64,000 nt of DNA from Geobacter sp. FeAm09 (GCF_008330225.1 NZ_CP042466.1:2722001-2786000), one strand, 5' to 3'. Counted from the first letter of the stretch, positions 9,204 to 17,825 are shown. The notes: generated by a model from the letters alone, not told the origin. Numbers and translations are program-made.

Positions 9204-9494
9204 ATGAATAAATCCGGTTTGATTACGCTTCTGGCAATGAAAAAGAACATCAGCAGGGTGACTGCACAAAAAGTTGTTGATGACATTTTCAACTCAATGG
9301 CTATTGCTCTGGTTGCCGGTGAGAGGATTGAAATCCGCGGTTTCGGCAACTTTGTAATCCGTGATTATGCCAGCTATAGCGGCACAAATCCAAGAACAGG
9401 TGCATCTATAATTGTCAAACCGAAGAAAGTGCCGTTTTTCAAAGTGGGTAAAGATATAAGGGAACGTATCATGAAAGGCCAAAATACCAGATAA
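9204..9494 (+). CDS. HU/IHF-family DNA-binding protein
   Basis: A 96-residue nucleoid-associated protein. The N-terminal helices and the beta-arm region (GFGNFVIRDYASYSGTNPRTG followed by the K-P-rich arm) match the HU/IHF fold, which bends DNA as a dimer. The RxGRNP-like arm is present as GTNPRTG. It could be a HU or an IHF beta-type subunit; the sequence alone does not settle this. IHF-type bending is a usual helper of sigma-54 promoters, and an activator gene lies convergently next door. Confidence 0.85.
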   Translation: MNKSGLITLLAMKKNISRVTAQKVVDDIFNSMAIALVAGERIEIRGFGNFVIRDYASYSGTNPRTGASIIVKPKKVPFFKVGKDIRERIMKGQNTR

Positions 9495-9588
9495 AACTTA
9501 GTTGTTATTATTTTACATATGATACGGAGCATCATTAGCCTTATTTTACCGCAAACGCCATAAACAAAGATTTTATATGGATGTAAGT

Positions 9589-11382
9589 TTAATCTGTCGC
9601 TCTACTCATCTTATATTTGCCGTACTCCACGTGCAACTTTTTCATTCGTCCGGCCAGAGTGCTGGCATTGATACCGAGTAATTCTGCGGCCCCGTTTGGA
9701 CCACTTATCTTGCCATTGGTCATCTCCAGGACCATTCTGATATGCAAAGCCATGGCCTCATTCAGATTCAGGGGAGGATTGGCTGCTGTTTCAGCTCCCT
9801 CCGAAACGGCTTGTACATCCCTTTGTTCAGCCCCCAAAGAAGCAATCATGGCATCGAGCAACTCTTTGGCTTCGTCAGGATTATTGAACTTGTTGCGAGC
9901 GGCGGCCAAAAGTCTACAAATATGCTGCATAATCAGCTCATCCATTGCCGAAGAATCGGCGTCCGGTTTCTCGTGAAGAGTTGCTACAGTGTCGAGAGCA
10001 GCACCAGCAGGCCGTTCCACGACAGATGCATTTTCACGGCAGCGTTCTTCCGCCAGTACGCAATCAAAACGCAGGCACTCGCCACGACAGCAGATAAGCT
10101 CACGCTCCACCTGGTTCTCCAACTCGCGCACGTTCCCTGGCCAACGATAATTAACCAACCTATCCATGCCTTCCGGTGCAATAGCAGGAGGCGTGGCAAT
10201 ACCCAAGTCCTTCGCCTTCTGCGCTATAAAACGCCTTACCAGGGCCGGAATATCTTCCCGACGCCGCCTCAACGGCGGCACGTTGATCGGGAGTACATTC
10301 AGGCGGAACCACAGATCCTCCCGGAAGGTCCCCTCGGCCACCATCCGCTTCAAATCACGGTTGGTAGCGGCAATGATCCGTACATCCACCGGTATCGCTT
10401 TCTCACCCCCCACCCGGCTGATCATACGGCTCTGTAGCACCCGCAGTAGTCGTACCTGACTTTGTAGCGGCAGTTCGCCGATCTCGTCCAGAAACAGGGT
10501 GCCGCCGTCAGCCCGTTCGAAGCGCCCCCGCTTCATGGTCGTGGCACCGGTGAAGGCCCCCTTTTCGTGACCGAACAGCTCGCTGTCGATGAGGTTCTCC
10601 GTGATGGCGCCGCAGTTGAGTTTGATGAACGGCCCGTCCCGGCGCGGCGAGGCGGTGTGCACTGCATTCGCGATCAGCTCCTTGCCGGTTCCCGTCTCGC
10701 CGATAATGAGCACCGTGGTCTTCTGGGGTGCCACCTGCTGTACCAGGTCCATTACGTTGCGCAACCCCGAATTAGCTCCAATGATCTCACCGTCGAATTG
10801 AGCATACAATTCTCTGCTCAGAAAGTGGTTATCGTCAATGACCCGGTCGCGTTCATTCTGCACAGCCTTATATTCAAGGGTGTTGGCAAGGACAATGGCA
10901 AACGGTTCAGCCACCAGTTCAAGCAACTCCAGATGCTCTTCAGTATAGATGTTTTGACCGGTAGAGCAGACATCAAGAAAGCCAATCATTACACTCTCAA
11001 CCCAGAGCGGCACGAGAAAGGATGAAACCTTCTCACCTCTCCCAAGAAAACTAGTCAGTGTGCGTATAAAGGGATCTGGGCTGGAAATTGACAAAATAAA
11101 TGGCTTACAATTAACCTGTACCCCACCCTGCGCAAACCCCTTGTGGGTCACAAGGGTCTGTGGATAAGGGATTGTGTTGTCCCCCGCTGCCGCGACGATC
11201 CGAGTAACTCCGGGGCTTGTTTCCGGAATACCGAGTAGCAGGTGGTTGAGAGGAATGTGCTCACGCAAATAGTTGAACACCCGTTCCATAATAACCGTAA
11301 TATCAAGACTGCTGCATATTCTCAGGGTCATTTCCCTGAAGAATTTATTTTTGTCCACAATAAGACGTTTAATGGCCCCCAC
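9589..11382 (-). CDS. GAF-domain sigma-54-dependent activator (FhlA-like)
   Basis: A 597-residue regulator with an N-terminal GAF sensor domain (about residues 20-165), a complete AAA+ domain (Walker A GETGTGKE, GAFTGA sigma-54 contact loop, Walker B LFLDEIGELP, R-finger region) and a C-terminal Fis-type helix-turn-helix ending about residue 590. It would activate sigma-54 promoters in response to a small ligand. The 11382 start is a GTG whose upstream purine tract abuts it; the same tract (GGGAGGTGG) is better spaced for the ATT four codons in, so the true start may be non-canonical. It is convergent with the HU gene; no terminator is obvious in the 94 bases between. Confidence 0.92.
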   Translation of the reverse strand: MGAIKRLIVDKNKFFREMTLRICSSLDITVIMERVFNYLREHIPLNHLLLGIPETSPGVTRIVAAAGDNTIPYPQTLVTHKGFAQGGVQVNCKPFILSISSPDPFIRTLTSFLGRGEKVSSFLVPLWVESVMIGFLDVCSTGQNIYTEEHLELLELVAEPFAIVLANTLEYKAVQNERDRVIDDNHFLSRELYAQFDGEIIGANSGLRNVMDLVQQVAPQKTTVLIIGETGTGKELIANAVHTASPRRDGPFIKLNCGAITENLIDSELFGHEKGAFTGATTMKRGRFERADGGTLFLDEIGELPLQSQVRLLRVLQSRMISRVGGEKAIPVDVRIIAATNRDLKRMVAEGTFREDLWFRLNVLPINVPPLRRRREDIPALVRRFIAQKAKDLGIATPPAIAPEGMDRLVNYRWPGNVRELENQVERELICCRGECLRFDCVLAEERCRENASVVERPAGAALDTVATLHEKPDADSSAMDELIMQHICRLLAAARNKFNNPDEAKELLDAMIASLGAEQRDVQAVSEGAETAANPPLNLNEAMALHIRMVLEMTNGKISGPNGAAELLGINASTLAGRMKKLHVEYGKYKMSRATD

Positions 11383-11416
11383 CTCCCTCTGACGAGATAC
11401 CGCTTCTGGACAGCTA

Positions 11417-11446
11417 TATATACAACACTATGCAACAAAAACACAA
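11417..11446 (-). promoter_or_regulatory. Candidate sigma-70 promoter of the GAF activator gene
   Basis: On the minus strand TTGTGT (11446-11441) and TATATA (11422-11417) are separated by 18 bases, about 35 bases upstream of the gene start. The match to consensus is moderate and rests on position. Confidence 0.35.
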
Positions 11447-11564
11447 GTAACCTGGCTGCCTCTGTGATCTAAACGACATCAAACAGCACAACTGTCCTTC
11501 GAAACAAAATACTCGCACTGCAATTGGACAACGTTTCCCAGTTCTATTCAACAATTTAATATTA

Positions 11565-12146
11565 CATCAAATTTTCGAGCGAATACAGGCCGTTGAGGCT
11601 CTTGTTGAACCGTTCCATTACGCCATTGGTCTGGGGCTGCGATACAAGCGTAAAGCTTGGTGCAATGCCTCAGAACTTGATCTGATTTTGGAAATGATCC
11701 GAAAGATAGTGGCTACCGTTGTCAATCTGTAAAATGAGCCCACGGGCGGCGCCGGCACTAATAGAGCCGAATCGTTGCTTCAGGGCCATGGAAAGTGGCA
11801 AAAGTGCAGTAAAACGGTCGCCGGTCTTAGCAGTGTGCCAGCCAACGCATTCGGTGTTGAAATGCTCGGCTGCGGTAAAAAACCAGCCCCAGCTGTCATC
11901 AGTGATGAAGATTTTTGTTCCGTCGGTGCCTCACATGGCATCAGGGGCCGCCGTGATGATCTTGCCGGTATATTCTTGCTTTTGGTCCTTGGCAATCCAC
12001 GCCGCTATAAAAGGAGGACAGATAGCAGTCGTCCTACGCATTGGGGGGGGGTCCAACACAACCACCGGAATCGTCTTTTTCCACCAGCCTCTGACATAAC
12101 AGCAGCAGTTTACCAATCTCGGCCAGAAATAGGGCGCTGTCGTCAA
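11565..12146 (-). pseudogene. Decayed DDE transposase (integrase-core, IS481/IS3-like)
   Basis: Read on the minus strand, one frame gives a broken integrase catalytic core: WIAKDQKQEYTGKI, ITDDSWGWFFTAAEHFN, LQIDNGSHYLSDHF and PQTNGVMERFNKSLNGLYS. The second Asp (IDNG) and the final Glu (MERF) of the DDE triad are recognisable. Two in-frame stops (near 11940 and 11676) and a G9 run near 12045 break it. No intact terminal inverted repeats were found, so this is a fossil of an insertion sequence. Confidence 0.75.
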
Positions 12147-12363
12147 ATGTCACCAAATATGCAGGGCCTTCACCAAATATGCATAAGATATTTGTTTCTT
12201 GTGCCAACCACAAGCAATTGAATATTTAGTTATAGCGCTGCAGTTATGAATATTAGTAATTGAATTTTAAGTAATTACATTAATACAAACAATACAACAA
12301 TAAGTTGGCATAATTTTAGCTAATGTTCGTAACGCGATATGGATATTAGATACAACATAAGAG
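12147..12363. other. AT-rich gap between two transposase remnants
   Basis: About 215 bases much richer in A/T than the surroundings, with a duplicated phrase (ttcaccaaatatgca near 12168-12183). A lone GG-N10-GC element at 12307-12320 resembles a sigma-54 core but no gene follows closely. I see no coding sequence. Confidence 0.4.
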
Positions 12364-12560
12364 TTACGCCACCGTCTTTGGTTGATAGTTGTAGAAGTTG
12401 TTCAATGTCTGTTTAAGCTTCTGAAGCCGAGTTTTTTCACCAGCCAGTGCTGGTTGCCTCTTTTCGATGTTTTGGTGGGTACGGCCTAGATAATCTGCTC
12501 TTTGAGAGCCTGGTTGAAGCGTTCCACTATGCCATTGGTCTGAGGAGTTCATTCTCCATG
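12364..12560 (-). pseudogene. 3' fragment of a second integrase-core transposase
   Basis: On the minus strand PQTNGIVERFNQALKEQII occurs in one frame, and the C-terminal part (RTHQNIEKRQPALAGEKTR, LKQTLNNFYNYQ) continues in another. It is thus a frameshifted tail of a related but not identical transposase. Together with the preceding remnant it marks this AT-rich stretch as a repeatedly invaded accessory region. Confidence 0.65.
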
Positions 12561-12726
12561 GTGATCTCGCCGATTCTGCGCATGGCCGCATCGAATTCGG
12601 TTTCAAATATAAGTTGCACACTTCATAAGTGTATCAAAAAAGGGGGTGATAATGACTCGCTTGGTAGCAAGCTTCGTGGTTAGTCAAAAGCCAACAAATA
12701 AAGTTGATTACGAAAGGAAAAGCTAA

Positions 12727-13056
12727 ATGATTCAGTTGAATAACTGTAAAATTATTATGTTGTTAGCGTTATTATTAGTGGTTGCCGGTTGCGGTGAAGA
12801 TAAGACGATCTATGAAGATGGAACAATTACAAGCTCAACCACAACAACTATTACTGATACAACAACGACTACAGCGTCCAGCACGCCCGGCGACGCGACA
12901 AATGGCGCGACCCTTTTTAACTCCAAGTGCAAAAGTTGCCATTCTGCCTCATCGTTGAAAAATACTACGGTAGCAAATATAAAGTCAAATGCAATGACCT
13001 ATGGTCTGACCGATTCAGAGTTAAATGATGTAGTCGCTTATCTGTCGAACCTGTAG
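12727..13056 (+). CDS. Monohaem c-type cytochrome lipoprotein
   Basis: A 109-residue exported electron carrier. The signal peptide ends in a lipobox VVAGC (Cys22), followed by a Ser/Thr-rich linker (about 35-55) that tethers a small class I cytochrome domain with one haem motif CKSCH at 68-72 and a likely Met ligand near residue 95. It would sit on a membrane facing the periplasm. It ends 58 bases before the Tat-exported flavoprotein gene, which suggests it feeds electrons to that enzyme. An AAAGGAAAAG site precedes the ATG. Base composition is lower in GC than the chromosome core. Confidence 0.88.
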   Translation: MIQLNNCKIIMLLALLLVVAGCGEDKTIYEDGTITSSTTTTITDTTTTTASSTPGDATNGATLFNSKCKSCHSASSLKNTTVANIKSNAMTYGLTDSELNDVVAYLSNL

Positions 13057-13114
13057 CCATTCTGGAAGCCCAATCGTCTGCATATTCTGAATTTTCTTGA
13101 AAGGAGCAGCAGGA

Positions 13115-14830
13115 ATGAATGAAGTGAAAAATGGTGAAGTAACAACCGGTCTGTCCCGTCGTGGTTTTCTGAAAGCTGGCGGTACCGCCATGGGGGCTGT
13201 GGTTTTGGGGGGGCTTGCCGGATGTGGTGACGATGTGACTAAAATCGTCAAGTCATCTACTGACTCGGGGAGCACGACCACCGAAACGTTATGGTACGGC
13301 ACTGAACCGGCCACCGGAACTATTGTAGAGGAGGTTACAACCGATATCCTGATCTGTGGTTTAGGACATGGGGGTTTAAATGCAACCTTAGCCTCTGCCG
13401 AAGCGGGCGCCAAAACATTGGCAATAGAAAAGGCGAGCGGTCCTGGCAGTGTGAAAACATATCTGGGTGCCGTTGGGACCACAGCTCAGAATAATGCTGG
13501 CGTGAATATCAATAAGGGGGAATTACTTAACGATATTGCCCGTTATGCCGGCGGTAAATGTAATTATGACCTGATCCGTATGTGGATTGACGAAAGCGGC
13601 GCGACCGTGGATTGGCTCGCAAGCTATATGGCTAAGTATGGTTACACCCATGTGGCTGAGTACGATGTCGGTGATGGCACCCATGGCTATTTCAAGGTGT
13701 TTCCCGTACATACCAAACTTCTCGCTGGCGATAACGTCACGACGGGGACGGCGGATGCAATTGTCGCCGAAGCTGAAGCATTGGGAGCAACACTCCGTTA
13801 CGACACATCATTAATCAAATTTATCAAGGATGCCTCTGGCAAAGTTACCGGTGTATATGCCAAGAACGACAAAGGGTACATCAAGATATCGGTATCAAAG
13901 GCTGTAATACTGTGCACCGGCGGATATGAGGGAGATGCAAAGCTATATACAAAACTGAATCCCTACGCTGCCGGTATTACAACTATTATTGCAGGCCGTA
14001 GTTACAATACCGGTGACGGCATAAAGGCTGCCATTTGGGCCGGCGGCCGTAAGCAGGAAACTGCTGCGGTGCAGTTATTCGACCGTGGTCCGGTAAAACC
14101 CGGTGATAAAGCCGGTTATCCGTTCCACAGTGACGAAGTTATGGGGCCGTTCTGGATGGGGAGTCAGCCTTTCTTAAAGGTTAACATGAAAGGCAAAAGA
14201 TTCATGAATGAATCCGCCCCTTATGATTGGCCGTTATTTGCCGCGGGGTACCAGAATGGCGGAGTCTATTGCCCGATATTCGATGCCAATTACTGGGATA
14301 ATATTGCGGGGTTTCATACCATTGGCTGTTCGCGGCAGATACCGAGTACAACGGTTCCCGCGACTGGAGAGGGGCAGGGCAAGGCAAATTTTGATGAAAC
14401 ACTCGCACAATATATTGGGGCCGGGATTATCCAGCAGGCCGATACCATTGCGGAATTGGCGACCAAGCTTGGCTTGCCGTCTGCTGAACTGGTCAATACG
14501 GTTAATCGTTTTAATACGTTGGCCCAAAACAAGAATGATACTGATTATGGAAAACCGGCCAAGGATTTGTTTCCGGTCAATACACCTCCCTTTTATGGGT
14601 ACACCTTAGGGGGAAGTTTAATGTGCACAGAGGACGGCATCATCATTGACGAACATTGCCGGGTGATCGACTCCGATAACAATCCGATCACAGGGCTCTA
14701 TGCAGCCGGAAACGTGAGCGGAGGAATATTTGATACCAATTATCCCGAATTGATCGTAGGACTTACATGCGGGAGAGCCATGACCCAAGCACGTCATGCG
14801 GTACGGCATGCATTGGGGATTATAAGCTAG
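13115..14830 (+). CDS. Tat-exported FAD-dependent reductase, fumarate reductase/flavocytochrome c flavin-subunit family
   Basis: A 571-residue FAD_binding_2 protein. It starts with a twin-arginine signal SRRGFLK (residues 14-20) followed by a lipobox-like LAGC (Cys37), so it may be a Tat-exported lipoprotein. The dinucleotide fold GLGHGG is at 82-87, and the C-terminal FAD motif GLYAAGNVSGG is present. Instead of the HGxNRLGGN segment that supplies the catalytic Arg of fumarate reductases, the end reads NYPELIVGLTCGRAMT, as in Tat flavin reductases of unknown or diverse substrates. With the preceding haem lipoprotein it resembles split systems such as methacrylate reductase or the Cgr1/Cgr2 pair; the substrate cannot be read from sequence. 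The ATG at 13115 follows AAAGGAGCAG. Confidence 0.85.
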   Translation: MNEVKNGEVTTGLSRRGFLKAGGTAMGAVVLGGLAGCGDDVTKIVKSSTDSGSTTTETLWYGTEPATGTIVEEVTTDILICGLGHGGLNATLASAEAGAKTLAIEKASGPGSVKTYLGAVGTTAQNNAGVNINKGELLNDIARYAGGKCNYDLIRMWIDESGATVDWLASYMAKYGYTHVAEYDVGDGTHGYFKVFPVHTKLLAGDNVTTGTADAIVAEAEALGATLRYDTSLIKFIKDASGKVTGVYAKNDKGYIKISVSKAVILCTGGYEGDAKLYTKLNPYAAGITTIIAGRSYNTGDGIKAAIWAGGRKQETAAVQLFDRGPVKPGDKAGYPFHSDEVMGPFWMGSQPFLKVNMKGKRFMNESAPYDWPLFAAGYQNGGVYCPIFDANYWDNIAGFHTIGCSRQIPSTTVPATGEGQGKANFDETLAQYIGAGIIQQADTIAELATKLGLPSAELVNTVNRFNTLAQNKNDTDYGKPAKDLFPVNTPPFYGYTLGGSLMCTEDGIIIDEHCRVIDSDNNPITGLYAAGNVSGGIFDTNYPELIVGLTCGRAMTQARHAVRHALGIIS

Positions 14831-14953
14831 AGAGAACAATCTATAGTAAAATTTTCAAGTTTAGTATCGCGCCTTCACGGCACACAATCGAGTAAATTAT
14901 CGGGGATGCTAGTCAGAACAAGAGTCCGCTGTATGAGCAACAGGGCATATCAC

Positions 14954-14988
14954 GGTACCGTGTCCGGGCTCAATTCCGGATACGGTAC
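14954..14988 (+). promoter_or_regulatory. Strong hairpin in the leader of the barrel gene
   Basis: The bases around 14954-14966 (GTACCGTGTCCGG) and 14976-14988 (CCGGATACGGTAC) form a 13-base stem with one G-U type mismatch and a loop of about 9 bases. There is no T-run, so it is not an intrinsic terminator. It stands about 70 bases ahead of the barrel gene start and could be a leader RNA element or an operator. Confidence 0.45.
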
Positions 14989-15055
14989 GTCCGTTTCAGT
15001 GAGGTACATCGCAGGTACCACACCCCACCAGACCCATTTATCAAGGAGACGCGCA

Positions 15056-16564
15056 GTGCACAGACATCCATCATGGGGCATCCCGCTGGCGGCGATGCTC
15101 TGCACCATCGCCCTTGCCGCCGAGGCCCCGGCTTTCGAGCAGGGGGACTACACCACCCCGGACACCTGGTCGCGGCAGGTTTCGCCGGGGCAGATGCAGG
15201 AGAGCGCCACCGGTATCGGCCTGGGCGGCACCAAGGTCTACACTACCCTTACGTCCCGGTACCGGCTCAGGTTCAACGATATCGGCAGCAACCACCTGGG
15301 TAACGACCAGGACTTCTACCAGTACCTGCGGGTGCGTACCGACTCCACGAAAGTGGGCAGCGGCACCGTCTCCCTCTCCGCCTACGCCCGGTTTGCCGCC
15401 GACGTCAACGGCGACAAGGGAAAGTACGAAGGGAACAGAAACGGGGACCTGTACTACTATTACCGCGACGCCCTGGATACGCAGCTCAAGCATGACGAAT
15501 GGGCGCCGCGCTTCTATGTGGGCACCGCCACCTTCGACGGGGTGGTGAAGAACACCAAAGCCACCGTGGGCCGGCTGACCACCAACCACCTGAACGACTT
15601 TGTGCTGGACGGCGGCGACGTGGGGGTCAAGCTGGGGGACAAGGCCACCGCTTACGTCTACGGCGGCAAGCCGGTGAGCTTCTACTACCACACGGGGCAC
15701 GACCTGCTCGCGGGGGGCGGCGCCACCTACCAGCTTGCGTCGCGCACCAGATTTGCCGGGGAATACACCCGCCTGAGCACCAAAGGGGTGGACACCGACT
15801 ACGGCAAGATGCGCGTGGACCAGACCTTTGCCAACGGCAGCGCCTCTTTGGGGAGCACCGTTATGAACGGCGCCGTCGGCCTCAATGGGGAAATGGGCTA
15901 TGAAGTGGCGGCCACCGGCACCATCCTCACCGCCAAATACCACGGGATGCTCAACGACGTCGGCACCGCCAGCTATGTGGTCAACCCGCTGACCGACGTG
16001 GTCGGGGTGGAAAGCCGCTACAACAAATACGAACTGGGCGCCCACCAGGCGTTCCTCAACCACTTCGTCCTGGGCATCCGTTTTCAGGAGCGCATCGTCA
16101 CCGGCCAGGAAAACTTCGGCAACCGCAGTTACGAGAGAATCGGCGGCACCTTCGACATCTCCGGCCTGCCCCACAAGGACACCTACATCTCCTTCAGCGC
16201 CGACTACTGGGGGGTCAGGCGCACCCCCATCTCCAACAGCAACGACAGCATCCAGTACGGCGTCCGGGTGGGCCAGAAACTCACCAAAGCGGTTGACATC
16301 TGGGCCGGCACCTCCTACAACCGCTACGACTACGACCAGAACCTCAACCTGAGCCTCAACCCGGACTACAGCACCGGCTACAACTACTACGCCAAGAAAA
16401 TGGACTGGTCGCGCAACTACTATATCGGCGCCCAGTACCGGCCCACGAAGATGATCAGCCTCTCCGCCGACGTCAACCTGGAGCACGGCAGCTTCTACAA
16501 CGATCTGAACAACGGCCTGAACACGAACTACACCACGGAATTGTGGGCGAACATCATCTTTTAG
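15056..16564 (+). CDS. Outer-membrane beta-barrel protein (porin-cytochrome type partner)
   Basis: A 502-residue exported protein: signal peptide (about residues 1-25, ending AEA/APAFE), then alternating amphipathic strands rich in Tyr, Gly and Asp, closing with Phe, the hallmark of BamA-folded barrels. The GTG at 15056 after AAGGAG is chosen because a normal signal peptide then begins; longer forms lack one. It is 14 bases from a gene for a hexahaem cytochrome, an arrangement like the porin-cytochrome conduits of Geobacter that carry electrons across the outer membrane. I cannot assign it to a named conduit. Base composition returns to high GC here. Confidence 0.82.
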   Translation: MHRHPSWGIPLAAMLCTIALAAEAPAFEQGDYTTPDTWSRQVSPGQMQESATGIGLGGTKVYTTLTSRYRLRFNDIGSNHLGNDQDFYQYLRVRTDSTKVGSGTVSLSAYARFAADVNGDKGKYEGNRNGDLYYYYRDALDTQLKHDEWAPRFYVGTATFDGVVKNTKATVGRLTTNHLNDFVLDGGDVGVKLGDKATAYVYGGKPVSFYYHTGHDLLAGGGATYQLASRTRFAGEYTRLSTKGVDTDYGKMRVDQTFANGSASLGSTVMNGAVGLNGEMGYEVAATGTILTAKYHGMLNDVGTASYVVNPLTDVVGVESRYNKYELGAHQAFLNHFVLGIRFQERIVTGQENFGNRSYERIGGTFDISGLPHKDTYISFSADYWGVRRTPISNSNDSIQYGVRVGQKLTKAVDIWAGTSYNRYDYDQNLNLSLNPDYSTGYNYYAKKMDWSRNYYIGAQYRPTKMISLSADVNLEHGSFYNDLNNGLNTNYTTELWANIIF

Positions 16565-16578
16565 GGAGAGGTACAACC

Positions 16579-17022
16579 ATGAACATCAAGACAACGGCAC
16601 TGAGTCTGGCGACGGCCGCACTACTGCTGTGCGTCGCTCTTGCCGCATTTGCCGTGGAATCGAACAAGCCAGCCAGCCACGACGCCACCTGGCTGCACAA
16701 CCACGGCGCCGCGAGCAAGGTGAAACTGGCCGAATGCCTGGAATGCCACGCGGACCGTGTGTCGTGCATCCAATGCCACCAGGAGGTGCAGCCGCGCAAC
16801 CACACGGGTGCCTGGACGAGGAAAGGGCATGGCCTGGAGGCCCGCTGGGACCGGAGTTCCTGCCTTGCCTGCCACAAGGAGGACAGCTGTATCGAATGCC
16901 ACCAGAACACGCCGCCGGCAAGCCACCGCAGCGGCTGGAGTTCCGGCCACTGCACCCAGTGCCACAAACCGGTTCAGGAGAGCACCTGCTTCGTCTGTCA
17001 CAAGACTACGCCGCATAACTAA
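16579..17022 (+). CDS. Periplasmic hexahaem c-type cytochrome
   Basis: A 147-residue exported multihaem protein. A signal peptide (about 1-26) precedes six CxxCH motifs: CLECH 53-57, CIQCH 63-67, CLACH 95-99, CIECH 104-108, CTQCH 125-129 and CFVCH 137-141. They are arranged as three close pairs, interspersed with His-containing NH.xxW/HxSGW repeats that may give the distal ligands. Such a haem density in a small protein suggests an electron wire or shuttle, probably serving the barrel encoded just upstream. The ATG follows GGAGAGG. A strong terminator follows. Confidence 0.92.
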   Translation: MNIKTTALSLATAALLLCVALAAFAVESNKPASHDATWLHNHGAASKVKLAECLECHADRVSCIQCHQEVQPRNHTGAWTRKGHGLEARWDRSSCLACHKEDSCIECHQNTPPASHRSGWSSGHCTQCHKPVQESTCFVCHKTTPHN

Positions 17023-17059
17023 GTCCCTGATGCGTCGTACCGCCGTGCCGTCCTGCAGT

Positions 17060-17140
17060 CCGTGGGGAAGGGAAGTGTGGGCCTCTTCCCCACGGCGTGA
17101 GCCCGTGGAGTTCTCCCTCCTTCCTCCACGGGCTTTTTTT
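17060..17140 (+). terminator. Tandem hairpins ending in an intrinsic terminator
   Basis: First hairpin: CCGTGGGGAAG (17060-17070) with CTTCCCCACGG (17085-17095). Second: AGCCCGTGGAG (17100-17110) with CTCCACGGGCT (17124-17134), followed by a run of T. The second is a textbook Rho-independent terminator for the barrel-cytochrome operon. Confidence 0.88.
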
Positions 17141-17418
17141 AGGGGCATACCCCGGGCTCAATTTAGCAGCTGACGATAAGGCCCCCTAGGCGTGGCAATA
17201 TTCCTCCATCTGGATAAGGATTACTTTGTCGAGTTTACCGCCGGTTTATTCCCTGGATATGTAATTCTTGAAAAAATACTGTACACTCAAACTGTACACC
17301 AAAATTTGGTAAACATGGTAAATATGGTTGACATGGGAAGGGTAGCGATGGTATCTAATTACTTAATATAACTGTAAGTTTTTAAAATTACACAAGAAGC
17401 GGAAAACGGGAAAAACGC
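17141..17418. other. Non-coding gap after the cytochrome operon
   Basis: AT-rich sequence with short direct repeats (CTGTACAC at 17280 and 17291; ATGGTAAATATGGT near 17325). I see no credible gene. It leads into the tRNA fragment that follows. Confidence 0.35.
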
Positions 17419-17447
17419 CTCATAACCCGAAGGTCACAGGTTCAAAT
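17419..17447 (+). other. Fragment of an initiator tRNA-Met gene (integration scar)
   Basis: Twenty-nine bases match the anticodon arm through T-loop of bacterial initiator tRNA-Met (CTCATAACCCGAAGG at the start, GGTTCAAAT at the end). The 5' half and the acceptor end are missing, so this is not a functional tRNA. Such 3'-half pieces are typical of attachment-site duplications left by elements that integrate into tRNA genes. Confidence 0.65.
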
Positions 17448-17688
17448 TGTGTGCTGAAATGTGCCGCTGCTGCGCCAAGTCCTGCACTATGATGGCAAAA
17501 AGCTGCTGCGACATGATGTCCAAGGCCGCCTGATATGATTTCCCGTTGATACGTTGGAAACTTTCACCTGCCTTTCACTGACAAGGTGGATTTTGATAGA
17601 TTTGAGAAGATTTAAATAGACTGTTGACGGCAAGATACACAAGGCAACTATATGTTTTTGTTCAAATATTTAAATCTGAAGGACAGCT

Positions 17689-17711
17689 TTCGAATCCCTA
17701 CTTCTCCGCCA
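17689..17711 (+). other. 3' end of a tRNA-Ser gene (integration scar)
   Basis: The 23 bases end in TTCTCCGCCA and carry TTCGAATCCCT, matching the T-loop, acceptor and CCA end of a tRNA-Ser. No 5' half is present. About 240 bases from the tRNA-Met fragment, it is a second likely attachment-site remnant. Confidence 0.6.
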
Positions 17712-17720
17712 GTAAAAACA

Positions 17721-17757
17721 AAGGGTTACAGCTTTACGGCTATAACCCTTTTTGTTT
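17721..17757 (+). terminator. Intrinsic terminator after the tRNA-Ser fragment
   Basis: AAGGGTTACAGC (17721-17732) pairs with GCTATAACCCTT (17739-17750) with one mismatch and a six-base loop, followed by TTTTTGTTT. It probably was the terminator of the tRNA gene whose end was copied here. Confidence 0.75.
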
Positions 17758-17825
17758 AAGGAACAAAAACCTGAGGATGGAATGTTCCCGGTTCATGGGC
17801 ATCGTTGCCTGAAAGGAAAGAGACC

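Noticed and set aside
12305-12321. GG-N10-GC sigma-54-like element
   Set aside because: It has the invariant spacing but a poor -12 box, and the next gene is 400 bases away beyond a transposase remnant.
14831-15055. Cyclic-di-GMP (GEMM) riboswitch before the barrel gene
   Set aside because: The conserved core with GCAAAGCC and the tetraloop receptor are absent; only a simple hairpin is present.
15071-16576. Long antisense open frame opposite the barrel gene
   Set aside because: Long stop-free antisense frames are common in GC-rich DNA; the sense strand has a signal peptide, a barrel pattern and a ribosome-binding site.
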